From the NCBI RefSeq assembly GCF_963678635.1, contig NC_087067.1, positions 13,839,018 through 13,903,017 on the forward strand: 64,000 nucleotides of DNA, given 5' to 3'. The position numbers were made by a program, and so were the translations under genes. The notes below the pieces were generated by a model. The model searched no databases and was not told the DNA's origin. It was given only the letters and a program-made list of their open reading frames with translations. The DNA is from Symsagittifera roscoffensis (lineage: Eukaryota > Xenacoelomorpha > Acoela > Convolutidae). The number at the start of each line of letters is the position of its first letter. The first letter of the stretch is position 1. Shown here piece by piece: positions 22,352 through 33,770 of the stretch.

Positions 22352-24289
22352 TAAAAACAAGAAGTAGAAAGTAACACCTAAACAGCCCGACTTCCTTCGA
22401 CTAAAAACTCTTCATATACATTCAACTTATCAAAAATCAATAGCTTCAACTCCGAAAAGAAAAATATTTCGACAAAACAAATCATTTTTCAAATGCTTCC
22501 TTCCAACTCAGTTCAACAAATTAAAATATTCATTTCAACCTTCCTTTCAATTTTTCAAAGTTTTTTCAACTTTGTATTTTTCTCAAAACCGATTTTAGAA
22601 CATGCAATCCTGTCTTTTCTAATGTTTTGTAGCCAATTCAAAAATTTTTATTCGCTCATACAGATCTACCTTTCTCTCTCTAAAAACTACTGACCACCTA
22701 ATCAGGTATGAATCTTGATAATTCATGACTGATACGAAGCTCACTAAGTAGAAAAGATATTTTTAGTTTTTTTTTCGTAATTTTCTTCACTTTTCTCCTT
22801 TCTCTAATTCTAACACTTCTTAAAAGCATAGAAAAGACAATAGTTACCTATGCACTAGCAACAGTTTTGTAAATTAGTTTTGCAGAAGAATACTATATAA
22901 AACATAGATATAGGTAAAATGAAGCATATAAGACATTTTTCAAAATTGCTATTCCAAGCCCAACAATTTTAATGAATCCCCACCAACAACTACATCCCAA
23001 GACCCCCCGACAACACCAACATATAGCCAAACAAATCATTTCCAATCATCTCCACCTATCTTTTTGTAGAAAACTCTTACACCTTTGAAGAAAGACACTC
23101 AACATTATCCGAACCATTAAAACACCAGCCATTCGTCAAGCATCCCACAGTGAACCATAATACGAAGCAACATATAACATTCACCCCTAAATCCAACAAG
23201 ATCTCAACAGAACCAGGACGCTTAGGCCAAAACCAAAAATTAAAAACTATAATAGAAAGGCAAATTAATCAGCCGCGACGAAATTGAAACATAACAAGAC
23301 CAAGAATTCAGTTTAATATAACGTCATCGCCATCATCGAACCCTCGCGATCTTTTCATTAATTCGAAGAACCCCTCCATGACTTCAAATCATTTCCCAGT
23401 AAAATACTCCAAACATATCATTAGATTATATAGGTTCAACGCCTACTTCTGAACAAATTCGTGAAAATCCCTTCAATTCCCCCAGTTCATCACAAAGACT
23501 TCCACATTGGATAACACAAACTTTTTTTCAAAGTGAACCTAACTTAGTAAATGATCCAATAGCCATCTCATCAGAAATCTTTTTATCATAACCAGAAACT
23601 CTATCACTTCCCAACATAACTTAACCCTTAAATTCAAAATAACAGTAAAACTGAACAATTTAGTACATCATTCATAGCCACTATCGCCACCAAATATAAC
23701 ACCTCAATCTTTTCTCCCTCCTTTTATCACAACAGAACTTATCTACAAATACGATGAACTTACAAAAAAAGGCCATAGCTTATATAAAATTCTTAAAACC
23801 CTCTTCAGGATTATCGTACACTTGTATTTTTAACAGTTTTCACAATATGTTTTTTTCCCTTCTGGTACATCCGAAAACCTAACTCATTCAAGCCCTTCTC
23901 CCCAAACAGGCCCACAAGACCTCCTTGTCACACATTACGATTGTTACGATAATCAACAAAAAACACTACATAAGTACGCAATTAGCCACGTAATGCGAAC
24001 CTCAAACAAAAATTTTTGAATCACCAACTGTAAGAGCCACACTTTACTCAGAATCCAGGGCTACAACCCTGAAAGGATATAGACTTGAAGCAAATTTTTC
24101 AGAAAAGAAACTACATCGTTCACATCTTTCAAACAGCAAAAAAAATCTAATCATGAATCCTTTTATCGAAATGTTATCGAAAGACTCTTACATTTTAACC
24201 CCAAAGATTTTGAAAATAAACTATAACGTTTAACAAAAGTCACAGAATAACGAAAATCGTAAATCAGTAAGTTTTCAAATTTTTCCGGG

Positions 24290-25730
24290 CTCTGCGCACC
24301 AAACACAACTTGAACACCACCAAGGCCATGTACAACTAGAAGATAAAATCCCGTATCACGGCGCACACGGACGTTTAACCTATGATTTACACGTCGAAAA
24401 TTGAATACCACGCATTGGAATCAATAATCCATCAAATTGTAAAGCCGACACAAAAACTTCAGGGTACCAGGAAAAATGGTTTTTGATTGAAAAATTCAAA
24501 TAGAAAAAGTACAGTTAACTCAAGATTTAAATATGATACCATATAGTATTAAGGAATCCGCTTACTCTGAAAAAATGATCTAGGATATTGCGATCCCACT
24601 ACACGAACACAGGCAACCACAGTTTGGTTCCCTGGACACACATGTACGGCATTTCAAGTCGCTAAACTTCACGCAAGAATGACAAAATTTCACAAATAAA
24701 AATTCATAGAATCGATACGTTTTCAATAATTCAACCATGATCGAATCAGATTCAATTAGCCTGAAACGAAGAAGCATGCTAATAACTCAAACCATTTTCC
24801 GAACACAATTTTACCAGATTCTTGTCGAATACGAAAAAGTTACGACATAAAAACAGGCAAAGTTATCCTCTATATGGCACATTTATATCAAAAGAGAGAA
24901 GACAAAAATCCTACATCTCAGTATAACCTTACAAAAATACCGGTAACACTGGAGAAAAAATTCATCTAGAAAACAAAGATAGTAAAATATTACAAAAACT
25001 TTCATTAAAGAATAACACCTACTTTGGTGCAATCCACTACGATATTCATCTTGATATGAAATTAGATTACACAACAAGTAGAAATTTTCATGAAATGTCA
25101 GTCTCTGGAAGAGAAACACGCTATAATTTATGTGCACTAGAATGAACGCAAGTTCCACAATCTCTCGCTTTAGCAGTACTTAAAACACCTTACACAGGAT
25201 ATCTTTTATCAGGCAACCACTCTAGTTTCATTGACTATGAAGGAAATATTCTTTGGTTTCACACTTGCACTAAAAAACTATCACCACTTTATGTTTTTGA
25301 AAAAAAAAAGATGCTACCAACGTATATCTATCTTTTATTAAAAAAAAACGAAGTTCATTTTGTAGATACACTATCACGCCGAACGTACTTTTGGTTATCC
25401 CATGTGAATCAGAGAATAGCTACAATGTAGTACAGCTTAAACCATACGAACATAGTATAGGCGCAATTGCTCGTAACCCAAACATAGACCATTAATCAAT
25501 GGGTATCTACTCTAAATCCGTCATAAGCATCTTATTAGAACGCAACAATTTCAAGAACTTCTCACTAAAATGAAGATAATCAATCGATCCAAACTTAAGA
25601 AAACTAGCTGAAACAGTTGGTTTCTCAGAAATCTACCGACAAGATTATAGTGGAGACTTTAAGGATATTAGAACTACGAGAATTTCAACAGACAAAAAGC
25701 CGTCCCAAGATATTTTACCAAACAATGTTT
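24290..25730 (+). pseudogene. env: Env-like surface region, copy 2
   Basis: Homologue of 18,690-20,130 with the same order of blocks. The cysteine-containing segment is near 24,640, and the open stretch is at about 25,180-25,300. A run of extra A residues near 25,302-25,309 gives a lesion not present in copy 1. The assignment is by position, as for copy 1. Confidence 0.42.
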
Positions 25731-26569
25731 TCAGGTTTGTAAGCATCAGAAACGAACTCCAACACTTCTAGGGTGATCCTACTATATATTAGAAAGGTTC
25801 ACTATCTTATACACAATATTTAATTTTATTGAACTTCTCTTTTCACTATTAGAAGGAATCTACTATACATGCTCAAAACATACACAAATCAATAGACAAG
25901 CAGGCGTAGCACGAGTTTTATTTGCAGGATTTCTTGGAATATTTTCCACTTCTATTATTAAAAACCTCTTTGACGCTCAATTTAGCAAATATAATAAAAA
26001 AAACTATCTACAAAACAAACACTTATGATTTTCCAGAAGATAATGCAAATACGACAACTACAGCACCCCCCCATTTACACAGTCTATAAACTATTCATCC
26101 TTTTCGTTAGCCCCACAAAATTACAGAAACTAATTTTTGACCACCGAACGCATACTTCGAACTATTTGTTTACAACAAAGCCCAGTATCTCATGTAACAC
26201 TTCAACAAGCGAATATTGACCTCACATATGAACAAAATGAGGAACAACCACACAATAAGTTTTCGTTCTCAAAACAATCATTTTTTTGGCCCACTATGAG
26301 CCAAAAAACTGGATCCATCAACAGTTCCTTTTCCTATCCATCAAACATCTAACGCCAAAACTCCCTCATTTCATTTTCAAACCTCTTTTACCCTACCCAG
26401 GCTTCTACTAACTCACCGCGCATGGGCTCAGACGATTCAAACCAAACAGTTTTAATATCAAATCCAATTTCAATAATTTTGATATAGGAAATCACCATCA
26501 ATTCCTCGACTCTGAACCCAGCCCTATTAGTTTTTCTTAACCACCTTTCCAACCTATCCCTGATGAACC

Positions 26570-26625
26570 CTCTTTCTCTCTCTCTCTCTCTATCTCTCTC
26601 TATCTATCCATCTCTCTCTCTCTTC
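26570..26625. repeat. Microsatellite CT/CTAT, copy 2
   Basis: Interrupted CT and CTAT runs, shorter than copy 1. Same flanking sequence. Confidence 0.92.
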
Positions 26626-27559
26626 ACTCGCTGACGCTACCCCCATCCTCTCCCCTCTGTCAAGTAATGAACACGATGTATTCAGCCCTAACACTACTTT
26701 GAGCATGAGTTAGATAACTTTTTATCTCACCAAAAAAAATCATTTCACAAATAACTCATTAACCATTCACCAACTAACCCACAAAACTTCAACCTCCGAA
26801 TCCTCTACCCCTTCTGTTCACATTGCATCTAGTTCACATCGAGTTTTCATGAAACTAAAGCCCCCTAACACTCTCAATTCCTTATTAGCCTCCCACAATC
26901 ATCTCGAATATATTCCCACCATCCTCAACACACTAATTCTCTAGAAAATTTAATTCATAGCCTACAATTTTTAACTCATTATACTTACCATAATACAGAA
27001 AATGAAACCCAACACACACCATACGTCGATGACTATTCTACTCCCTACACTATTCTGCACCTCCTACTGCAACTTTACCAACCAACTAAAATAGCATGAA
27101 AGCAACCCAATGACATCAAACTGCGTGACTCTAACGACAATGATTCTCCGCACGACAATGATCCAAACATAAACCCTGAACTAACTGGAAAAATTGTCAA
27201 AAATCAGAAAATGTATTTTATCTTGACAGCACATTGACCATTCTTCAATAATTTCATTAACTTTGCACTAACAATTAACTTCCTTACACCAAAGGAAAAA
27301 GATAATTACTGCTCACCCAAAATTATGATAAAAACAAAGTTAACCCACACGTAAAAATATTATAGTTTCTTACAAAGACAACAGATACACAGTTTACCAT
27401 CCCGTAATCCACACCATCGCTTTATGACCTTTAACACAGCACCCGATTTCCTAAACTTCACATACTGCATCAAATCTACTTGCACGGCATCCTCCGTAGT
27501 TCCAACCCTGTCCGACATTGGTATATTTTTTGCCAATTGACTAACACCTTCCCACTAAA

Positions 27560-27945
27560 AGACGCCCGGCCCATCATCATTCCCGGCGATTATAGACAAC
27601 CCATTGGATTAGCCCTACTAGAAAAAAATCACAACATCAAATTTAACAACAGGTTTTATTATCTAATCCAAAAAATAGAAATCACGAGTTTTTAGTTGTT
27701 ACCGAAGAAGCAAATATCATCAGAGGGTTTGAAGTTCTTTGGCCACTGATTCGCACTAAAAACGCAAAACGCATGCTTGCTAAGCTTATAGTAACATCTG
27801 GCACTATCAAGACTAACTTCCCATAGAGTTTTCCCTAAAACTGAACCCGCCTAAGTTCAAATTGTACTATAATCACGAACACAAACAAATAGGACACTCA
27901 GCACTTCTATTCTTGTTTTTCACCTTTCTTTTTTGATTCATCAGT
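27560..27945 (+). pseudogene. env: Env-like C-terminal end after unit 2
   Basis: This is the only copy of the segment that follows the duplicated part. It is open at about 27,548-27,695 (P-L-K-D-A-R-P-I-I-I-P-G ...), then shifts frame once or twice, and ends with a Leu/Phe-rich stretch near 27,900-27,935 that could be a membrane anchor. It marks the right end of coding sequence of the element. Confidence 0.45.
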
Positions 27946-27950
27946 CACTC

Positions 27951-29540
27951 TCTAAATAGTAAAATCAAAAGAAAAATCAAAAATTCTCTTTCACCCTTCA
28001 TTTTTTAATCTAACTATGTAACTGAATTATCCTAGAGACGTAAAATTAATAATGGATAGTAATAAAATTCTGTAATAAAATTCAAAATGGAGTAGTAAAT
28101 TGATAATGAAAAAAAAAACTAAAGTTTTTATGTGTGCTTCTTTCATAAACGAAAGTTTCTCATTTACTCGCCTACACTTCACGCACTCGTTCTACAAGAA
28201 TTGAGTGACTCGCCCACGTAAAATTGATTAATAAATAAATTCAAAGATCAGAAACTAATTGATAACAATTTTAACTTGTTTCCACGCGCTTCAAATTTTT
28301 CCTTAACCCGGTTGGAAGGAATTATAAGTAAGCTTAAACTAATCAACGCAGCTTACTAATACCACAAAACCAGCCGCATATATGATAAAGTCCCACTTTA
28401 CCCAAACCAGATTAAACCCTGATTAAAACTGGATAATATATTCTTTCGATACTCATTTTCAAGTTTTACTGAAATCACTCAAAACACCAAAATATCAAAG
28501 CAAAGACCCAAAACAAAACAACCAGTTTTTTTTAACAGGACACAACCAAATACAAAAAAAGAAAATTACCTGATAAAAAAGAACAAAAAGTTGAACATGA
28601 AAAGAATCTCTTTTCAATGCGACTGTTATATTTATCACCTTCTGGCCTCACCCACCAGAACGACGTCGCTCAAAGTACATGCGCCCACCATTTGCTACGA
28701 CCCCGATCCACAATTTTTGGTAAGAGTGGCTACAGAGTGAGCAACTCTTTTAAAATAACCGAAACTAAATAAAAAAGCTTTCGCGAAAACAACTAAGAAA
28801 TATCATAACCAAAACTGATCTCACTAACAAGACATAGATATAAAAATGCAATGTAAAAAGTTTGTTAGAGCAAAAAGGAACGAGCAGCAAAGGGAGATGA
28901 AAACTCGATGACATTCCGACTTCGAAATGGCAATTCTATTGGTTTGTTGCCGAAGTCATAACCCTCACAGGATTTAAAATAAGGACGCAACATCGCAGCA
29001 AAGGTACCCATTGAAAAAGAACAATGGCCAACTCGACCTTGCACGTAGTCTCTCTCCAGCTTAACAAAATCAACACATCATTGCATAAATATAAATTTTT
29101 GACACGATCACTCAAGATGATCTAGAAAATAAGAGACCCGCTTCTGGAGAACAAGCAACTGTCTCCCTTCTCTCTTTAAAGGCAAACGAAAACGACTGTT
29201 TCTCTCTCCTCCTTCACGCAGTAACTGCTACAAAAAGAAACCTTGCAAAAAACAAGAATTCTCTCCATCCATTCATCAATGCAAAAAACATTTAATTTTA
29301 AAACTCTCTAAACTCCGGATAAGTGGAACCAGTTTAAAACTAGTATTTATATCCAATTGTCTTATTGATATAACTATCTCTGTAAAATATTTCTAACTAA
29401 CCAATCATTATCCATAACTAACACTTACATTAATTTGTAACGCTGAAAAAAAATTCGACTAAATTGATTTTCTGGTCTCCCCAAATCACTATAAAAACCC
29501 TATTTTGACCATCAGTCATAATTTTGAAAAAAAAAACAGT
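27951..29540. other. Right flank of the retroelement, no gene seen
   Basis: A 3' LTR would be expected from about 28.0 kb. I found no sequence here repeated in 8.9-10.0 kb. The stretch 28,610-28,740 is less AT-rich, and further A/C-rich composition continues to about 29.4 kb. Confidence 0.4.
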
Positions 29541-29707
29541 GCAAAAAGGTCATTTGCTCTTTTCATATAATTCTGTATGTTCCATTTTTTTGCAACTCTC
29601 TGTCTTGAAAACTATTTTAAAAATTTTAAGAGAAAACAACCAAATCGCAACAACAGAGTAGGTGCATTGGTTTTTTCACTGTGGAAAAAGCGTGGTGAAG
29701 TTCACAA

Positions 29708-29890
29708 CCCCCCCCCCCCCGCCCCTCTCAAACTTAGTTTCTATAGGCGAAAAGAGGCCTTCAAAAATAAATTAGTGTCAGTCAGCCAAAAATGAATATC
29801 TCAAAATAGCACGAAGGAGGGACCCTTTTGGTCGGCAAGAAGTCGAATCCCTGAGGGTAAGGGAGCGTCCGTCCCCCCACCCGCCCCCAA
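29708..29890. repeat. Interspersed repeat copy 2 with C run
   Basis: A 13-C run (29,708-29,720) is followed by sequence matching 588-670: GTCAGTCAGCC ... GAAGGAGGGACCC ... AAGTCGAATCCC. It lies within the spacer of the inverted repeat. Confidence 0.55.
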
Positions 29891-29954
29891 CTTAAATCCG
29901 CTTCTGCATTAATTTGTATAATCAATCCAACTGAATTGTGTTTAATTTATCCTA

Positions 29955-30270
29955 GTTGAATTTGGTTTGATAACTTGTGAGGTTTTTTTTTCTAATACTA
30001 CCTGGCTCAAATCCAAAAATGCTAGAAGAGACAAGTCATGATTTAGGTTTCGGATTTCTCAACTTTCGAGACGATTGCTAATTTCGCGATTTCGCGAATT
30101 AAACCGCAATATTTTGCAAACGAGAGTCCAGTCAAGACGATGGAATTTGGGCGCGATTGTCAAAGTATGAATACAGGTCATGACCCGGACACGGAAAGTG
30201 AAATGAAAAACAAAACAGGTGAAATAAACGTCTAATATTAGCGCTGATTTTATTTAAATCAATCAACTTG
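29955..30270. repeat. Diverged intergenic duplicate, copy 2
   Basis: Similar to 8,000-8,290 in its first half (CCTGGCTCAAATCC ... GTCCAGTCAAG). In its second half it resembles 33,640-33,760 (CATGACCCGGACACGGAAA and ...AGCGCTGATTTTATTTAAATC, compared with CATGACCTGGACCCGAAAA and AGCGCTGATCTTAATTTATT). Confidence 0.5.
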
Positions 30271-30611
30271 TGTTTTACATATGTATTTTTTTCTGAAAAT
30301 CAAACCTCAATCCATAAAAAATCCATGCAGGTTTAGAGGGCAAGGATGCAAAAATTGCAATCAAACTGTTTCGTTTGCGGCACAGTTTGACTGAATTTGC
30401 TGAATTTGTTGACTTCGTATTCCAAAAAATTACATGACGAAGCTTGGAAGCTATCCATATTTTCAAATGCGTTCTCCACAGTGAAAAAACCAATGCACCT
30501 ACTCTGTTGTTGCGATTTGGTTGTTCTCTCTTTAAATTTCTAAAATAGTTTTTCAGACAGAGAGTTGCAATGAAATGGAACACACAGAATTATATAAAAA
30601 GAGCAAATGAC

Positions 30612-31470
30612 TTATTTTAGAAAATTTTTTCTTGCAAAACGTAGTTTTTATGACAATAATTGTGACTAAAACCACCTAAAATTTCAAATTTGCATGCAAA
30701 AGTTGCTCGAAATTGGCAGATTGCTCTTTTCAATTATCTCTGTCTGTTTCAGCTTTTTGCTACCATTTATACAAACTTTGAAACATGGTTGATGACAATG
30801 TTTTTGGACCTCAAGTTTTTTTTGAAAGGCAGCAAGCGCGTGAGGCTTTGCTTTTGTTATTTTTGAGATAATTTTCGATGGGAAAATGCATATCATTTTT
30901 TTTCATGAAAAAAAAATTGTTACCAATCAATTTTGCTATAAGAGAAAATATCTATCGTAGAGCTTTCATAATTATTGATGAGCGCTTATGGATGAGTATT
31001 TTTTCATATATGATAATTGAATGCTGAGCTTCTTTGGTCAAAAAGGTTGAAGTTTTTCTTTATTACAACCGTTTGTTTTCAATGAGAAAGTTGTGGTTTT
31101 TACGAGCACATCTTTTCACGACACGAAAACTAATAATTTAAGGATACATCCTTTAATTAAATGTTTTTTTTTATGTCGTGAAAACATAAGTTGTTACAAA
31201 AAAACCAGTTTTCTCCTCGAAGACGAGGAGTTATAATAAAGGAAGATTGCATACGGGTTGACCGAGAAAGCATTCCAAGAAAACATTTTTGACAGTTGAA
31301 GAAAACCTCGAGCGTCAACTCTGATTTTAAACAATTTCAACATCATATAGATTGTTACCGACATGTGTCTGTGAGGCGCCGTAGACCAAAGTGACGCACT
31401 AACAAATTCTACGACGAAGTCAAATTACAAGCTAAAAATTTACGAATCAGCAAATTACCAGAAGCAAATT
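30612..31470. other. Spacer upstream of gene C, no gene seen
   Basis: Contains a stretch (AAACATGGTTGATGACAATG, near 30,782) similar to the one at 2,850 upstream of gene B. It also holds a small perfect hairpin CTCCTCG-AAGA-CGAGGAG at 31,213-31,230. Confidence 0.45.
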
Positions 31471-31479
31471 ATTTATTCG

Positions 31480-31582
31480 TTGCTTATTTTGAGCATGCAT
31501 GTTTATGATAAATATGCTTACAACGGTGTGTTGAATTAGTTTTCTCAGTCATATGAACCAAAAGTATGATATCCCATAATAA
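31480..31582 (+). promoter_or_regulatory. Conserved upstream region of gene C
   Basis: Shares with gene B the blocks TTTTGAGCATGCATG, TTTTCTCAGTCATATGA and TATCCCATAAT. CCCATAAT starts at 31,574, 53 bp before the ATG. The promoter role is inferred. Confidence 0.45.
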
Positions 31583-31626
31583 TTTGTTTTAATCAAAAGC
31601 AAAAAATTATCAAGTTTTGAGGCGAG

Positions 31627-33255
31627 ATGAATCTTGAACACAAAAGAAACAACAATTCGGAGATACATAGGTTGCATCATTTAGCCGAAACCAATATTGA
31701 CGATGTTATTGTAGAAATACCAACAAGTGAACAACAAATCAAAACCGATGAAACGGCAGTAATTGAACAAAAAAATCATTCTGCTGTCGAGAAACCAGTT
31801 GAAACCAGGTATTCAAGTTGCCACTACTCACCTACTGGGGATGAGATTACAACTAGATATGGCTATGATGAACTGAGAAAGGACGAGTATGTGGCATACA
31901 AGGTGGATGACAAATACAAGGAGCCAGTTGATAATCGAGGATAGTGATTACAATTTCCTTTATCTATGCCCTGTTTTATACAAAATGAAAAAATTATTCA
32001 GTATTTTGGCATAACCAGCAAAGTCGCCATTCGAGAGACTAATCTTTTTAGGCGCAAAACCACATTAATCATTCATTATTAATCATACAAAAAACGAGGC
32101 AATTTGGAATGAAGTTTTAGCAAAATGCTTTGTTCTTGTGCGTTTCCTAAATTGACAAAAGTTCATGATGGTTAAGTTAGAAAGATTCGAATACCCGCAA
32201 AAAAATAGCCGTAAAAAGAAAAAAAATTGTTTGTATTCTTTTAAAACGTAATCATCAAAACCTTTATAGTGGCATGGAAGAATAGCAACCTTAGCGAACA
32301 AGCCTTCATATACTTCCATCAAGTTATGGTTATGAATCAAATAATTAGGGTTTAATTATGCGAAAGTCAAATCTTCAGGTTTTTTTGAACATTAAAAAGC
32401 TACATTTGGGAACAATCATTATCAAACTGAGCTCTGGTTCTAGGAGTTTATGTCACCATGCTGGAGCGGGAAGAACAAACAATTAATCCGAAACGCGAAA
32501 CTGAGGTGAAAAAGCAGAAGATAAAACTGGACCGTGAAAATTGGCCGCTTCTAGAATTGCCAAAAAATTTTCCGATTTCAATTTTTGGTGGCTCTGCTTT
32601 GACTCTGATGCTGGTGATATTGTCAGTTACCGGCTTTTCATTTTTCTTGGCGAGGGTCCATAATGATCTGGATGACGCGAAAAACGATGTACAATTTCTC
32701 AATTTACTGCTCACGAACATGTCTGATACCATAATGATGATACCCCAGAAAGTAAGTAAAGTAAGTCGGTTTTCTTTCATTTGTTTTTATTTTTTGAAGA
32801 TTCGACAATTATTGAACCCAAATTCAAGTAACATTTTTGATAGTTGAAGTTGAGCAAAAAAATCTGAACTTAAATTAACCGATATCGCAAAGCAAATCAA
32901 GGTCCAAAAAGACTCTTGTAAGCAAATTGTCTGAGGTTGATGAGCTCAAGAGAAACATCCGATCTGTAAAAAACTCCATCAGACAACGATTCATACAATT
33001 TGAACAGTTCAAATACAAAATGATATTAAAGAACTGAATTCGATGACCAATACGACGGCTTTCTCAATATCTGGAATCATGACATTGAATCCAGATATTG
33101 GGAAAAATCAAAAGAATTTATCATATGTGAAGGAAGATTTGTACATCGCAGAAAGCAACGTGAAGACTATTTCGGCAAGCTTAGATTGCATACAAGGCAC
33201 TACTTTTCCAATTGATCAAAATAAGGAAGTTACTTTTTGTGCCATTTCAAAATAA
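31627..33255 (+). pseudogene. Gene C: three-exon type II membrane protein, frameshifted exon 3
   Basis: Exon 1 31,627-31,939 and exon 2 32,444-32,751 have exactly the lengths of gene B (313 and 308 bp) and are open. Exon 1 ends with the family pattern R-K-D-E-Y-V ... V-D-D-K-Y. Exon 2 gives the basic stretch, N-W-P-L-L-E-L-P and one membrane helix. Exon 3 starts at 32,936 (V-D-E-L-K-R-N-I) but is disrupted. Small deletions around 32,985-33,020, compared with gene D, put it into a frame that stops at 33,032-33,034. The family frame resumes and runs to TAA at 33,253-33,255, where the terminal cysteine pair is still present but diverged. Intron 2 is GT-AG (AAA then GTAAGT). Intron 1 again needs GA-AG. 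A protein with a short ectodomain could still be made. Confidence 0.6.
31940..32443 (+). other. Gene C intron 1, candidate GA-AG intron
   Basis: Begins GATAGTGATT directly after ...CGA G and ends GGTTCTAG before GA GTT TAT GTC ACC. The exon ends and frames match gene B exactly, so the boundary is supported by two copies. Confidence 0.5.
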
Positions 33256-33263
33256 AAATTTTA

Positions 33264-33269
33264 AATAAA
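33264..33269 (+). promoter_or_regulatory. Polyadenylation signal candidate, gene C
   Basis: AATAAA 9 bp after the stop of exon 3. Another overlaps the stop itself (33,251-33,256). Confidence 0.35.
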
Positions 33270-33469
33270 AAGCCAAAACAAAAGCACTAACAATCAGAAG
33301 TAAAATTAAATGTACAAAAAAAGATCAGTATAACGAAGTAAGAGCAAAATTTTGGTCTATTGAAATTGAGCAAGCGTTTTCAGAAAATGGAAGGTTTCGT
33401 TCTGTTTAATCAAAATAAAACAATCTAGAAAACTTCAAATAACATCAAATCAGATTTTACTGAAACACA

Positions 33470-33770
33470 TCTGGCGGTTTTTCTCGTCTTTTTCTTCTAA
33501 TTTTACCCGGCTAAATATTAGTAGATCTTTGAAATTTCATGTTTTGTCATCAATGGTCTCAAAAACCGTAGCAAATTGGAATCTTAAATAGAAGTCCTGT
33601 CGAGATTTAGGAAATTAGGGACCGAAATAACCTGCTGAGCGACTTTCGAAGTCTGAACATACGCCATGACCTGGACCCGAAAATGTCAGGAGAAAATAGA
33701 GACGAAGTTATCTTATAGTTTCAGCGCTGATCTTAATTTATTTTGATCAATAGTTTTTAATAAATGCTAT
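33470..33770. repeat. Diverged intergenic duplicate, copy 3
   Basis: Downstream of gene C. Its second half resembles 30,165-30,260 (CATGACC-GGAC and AGCGCTGAT blocks), and its first half weakly resembles 8,000-8,290 and 29,960-30,160. It is consistent with duplication of gene plus flank. Confidence 0.4.

Larger units (their letters stand above)
22352..27547 (+). repeat. Tandem duplication unit 2
   Basis: Second copy of 16,882-21,975, beginning TAAAAACAAGAAGTAGAAAG. Differences are scattered substitutions, small indels and a length difference near 23,536-23,730, where unit 2 has sequence that unit 1 lacks. Because the two share many of the same stops, much of the decay preceded the duplication. 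Confidence 0.92.
9900..27950 (+). mobile_element. Decayed env-bearing Ty3/gypsy-like LTR retroelement
   Basis: From left to right on the + strand I see gag remnants with a CCHC-type knuckle, reverse transcriptase, RNase H, integrase and a duplicated env-like region. This order is typical of gypsy-class (Metaviridae) elements carrying env. Every domain is broken by stops and frameshifts and several catalytic residues are lost, so it cannot be active. Base composition changes to A/C-rich on the + strand (many CAA, ACA and AAC triplets), marking the limits at about 9.9 and 28 kb. No LTR pair, primer-binding site or target duplication was found by eye. Tandem duplication of the 3' half inflates it to about 18 kb. 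It separates genes B and C of the tandem family. Gypsy-type elements named Tor in the larvacean Oikopleura are a possible relative; that link is a hypothesis. Confidence 0.75.
29550..30611. repeat. Inverted repeat with 135-bp arms and a 791-bp spacer
   Basis: Left arm 29,550-29,684 and right arm 30,476-30,611 are reverse complements with about 90% identity by eye. This is why the same short peptide pattern appears in open frames on opposite strands (29,577-29,795 + and 30,275-30,583 -). The spacer holds a 13-C run and two other repeat fragments. It may be a foldback element with later insertions, or an inverted duplication. Confidence 0.85.

Noticed and set aside
18951-25158. Several minus-strand ORFs occurring twice (18,951 and 24,580; 19,272 and 24,883)
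   Set aside because: They recur only because the retroelement segment is duplicated; they are antisense to the env-like frames.
29577-30583. Pair of ORFs with the same peptide pattern on opposite strands
   Set aside because: The similarity comes from the 135-bp inverted repeat arms, not from paralogous genes.
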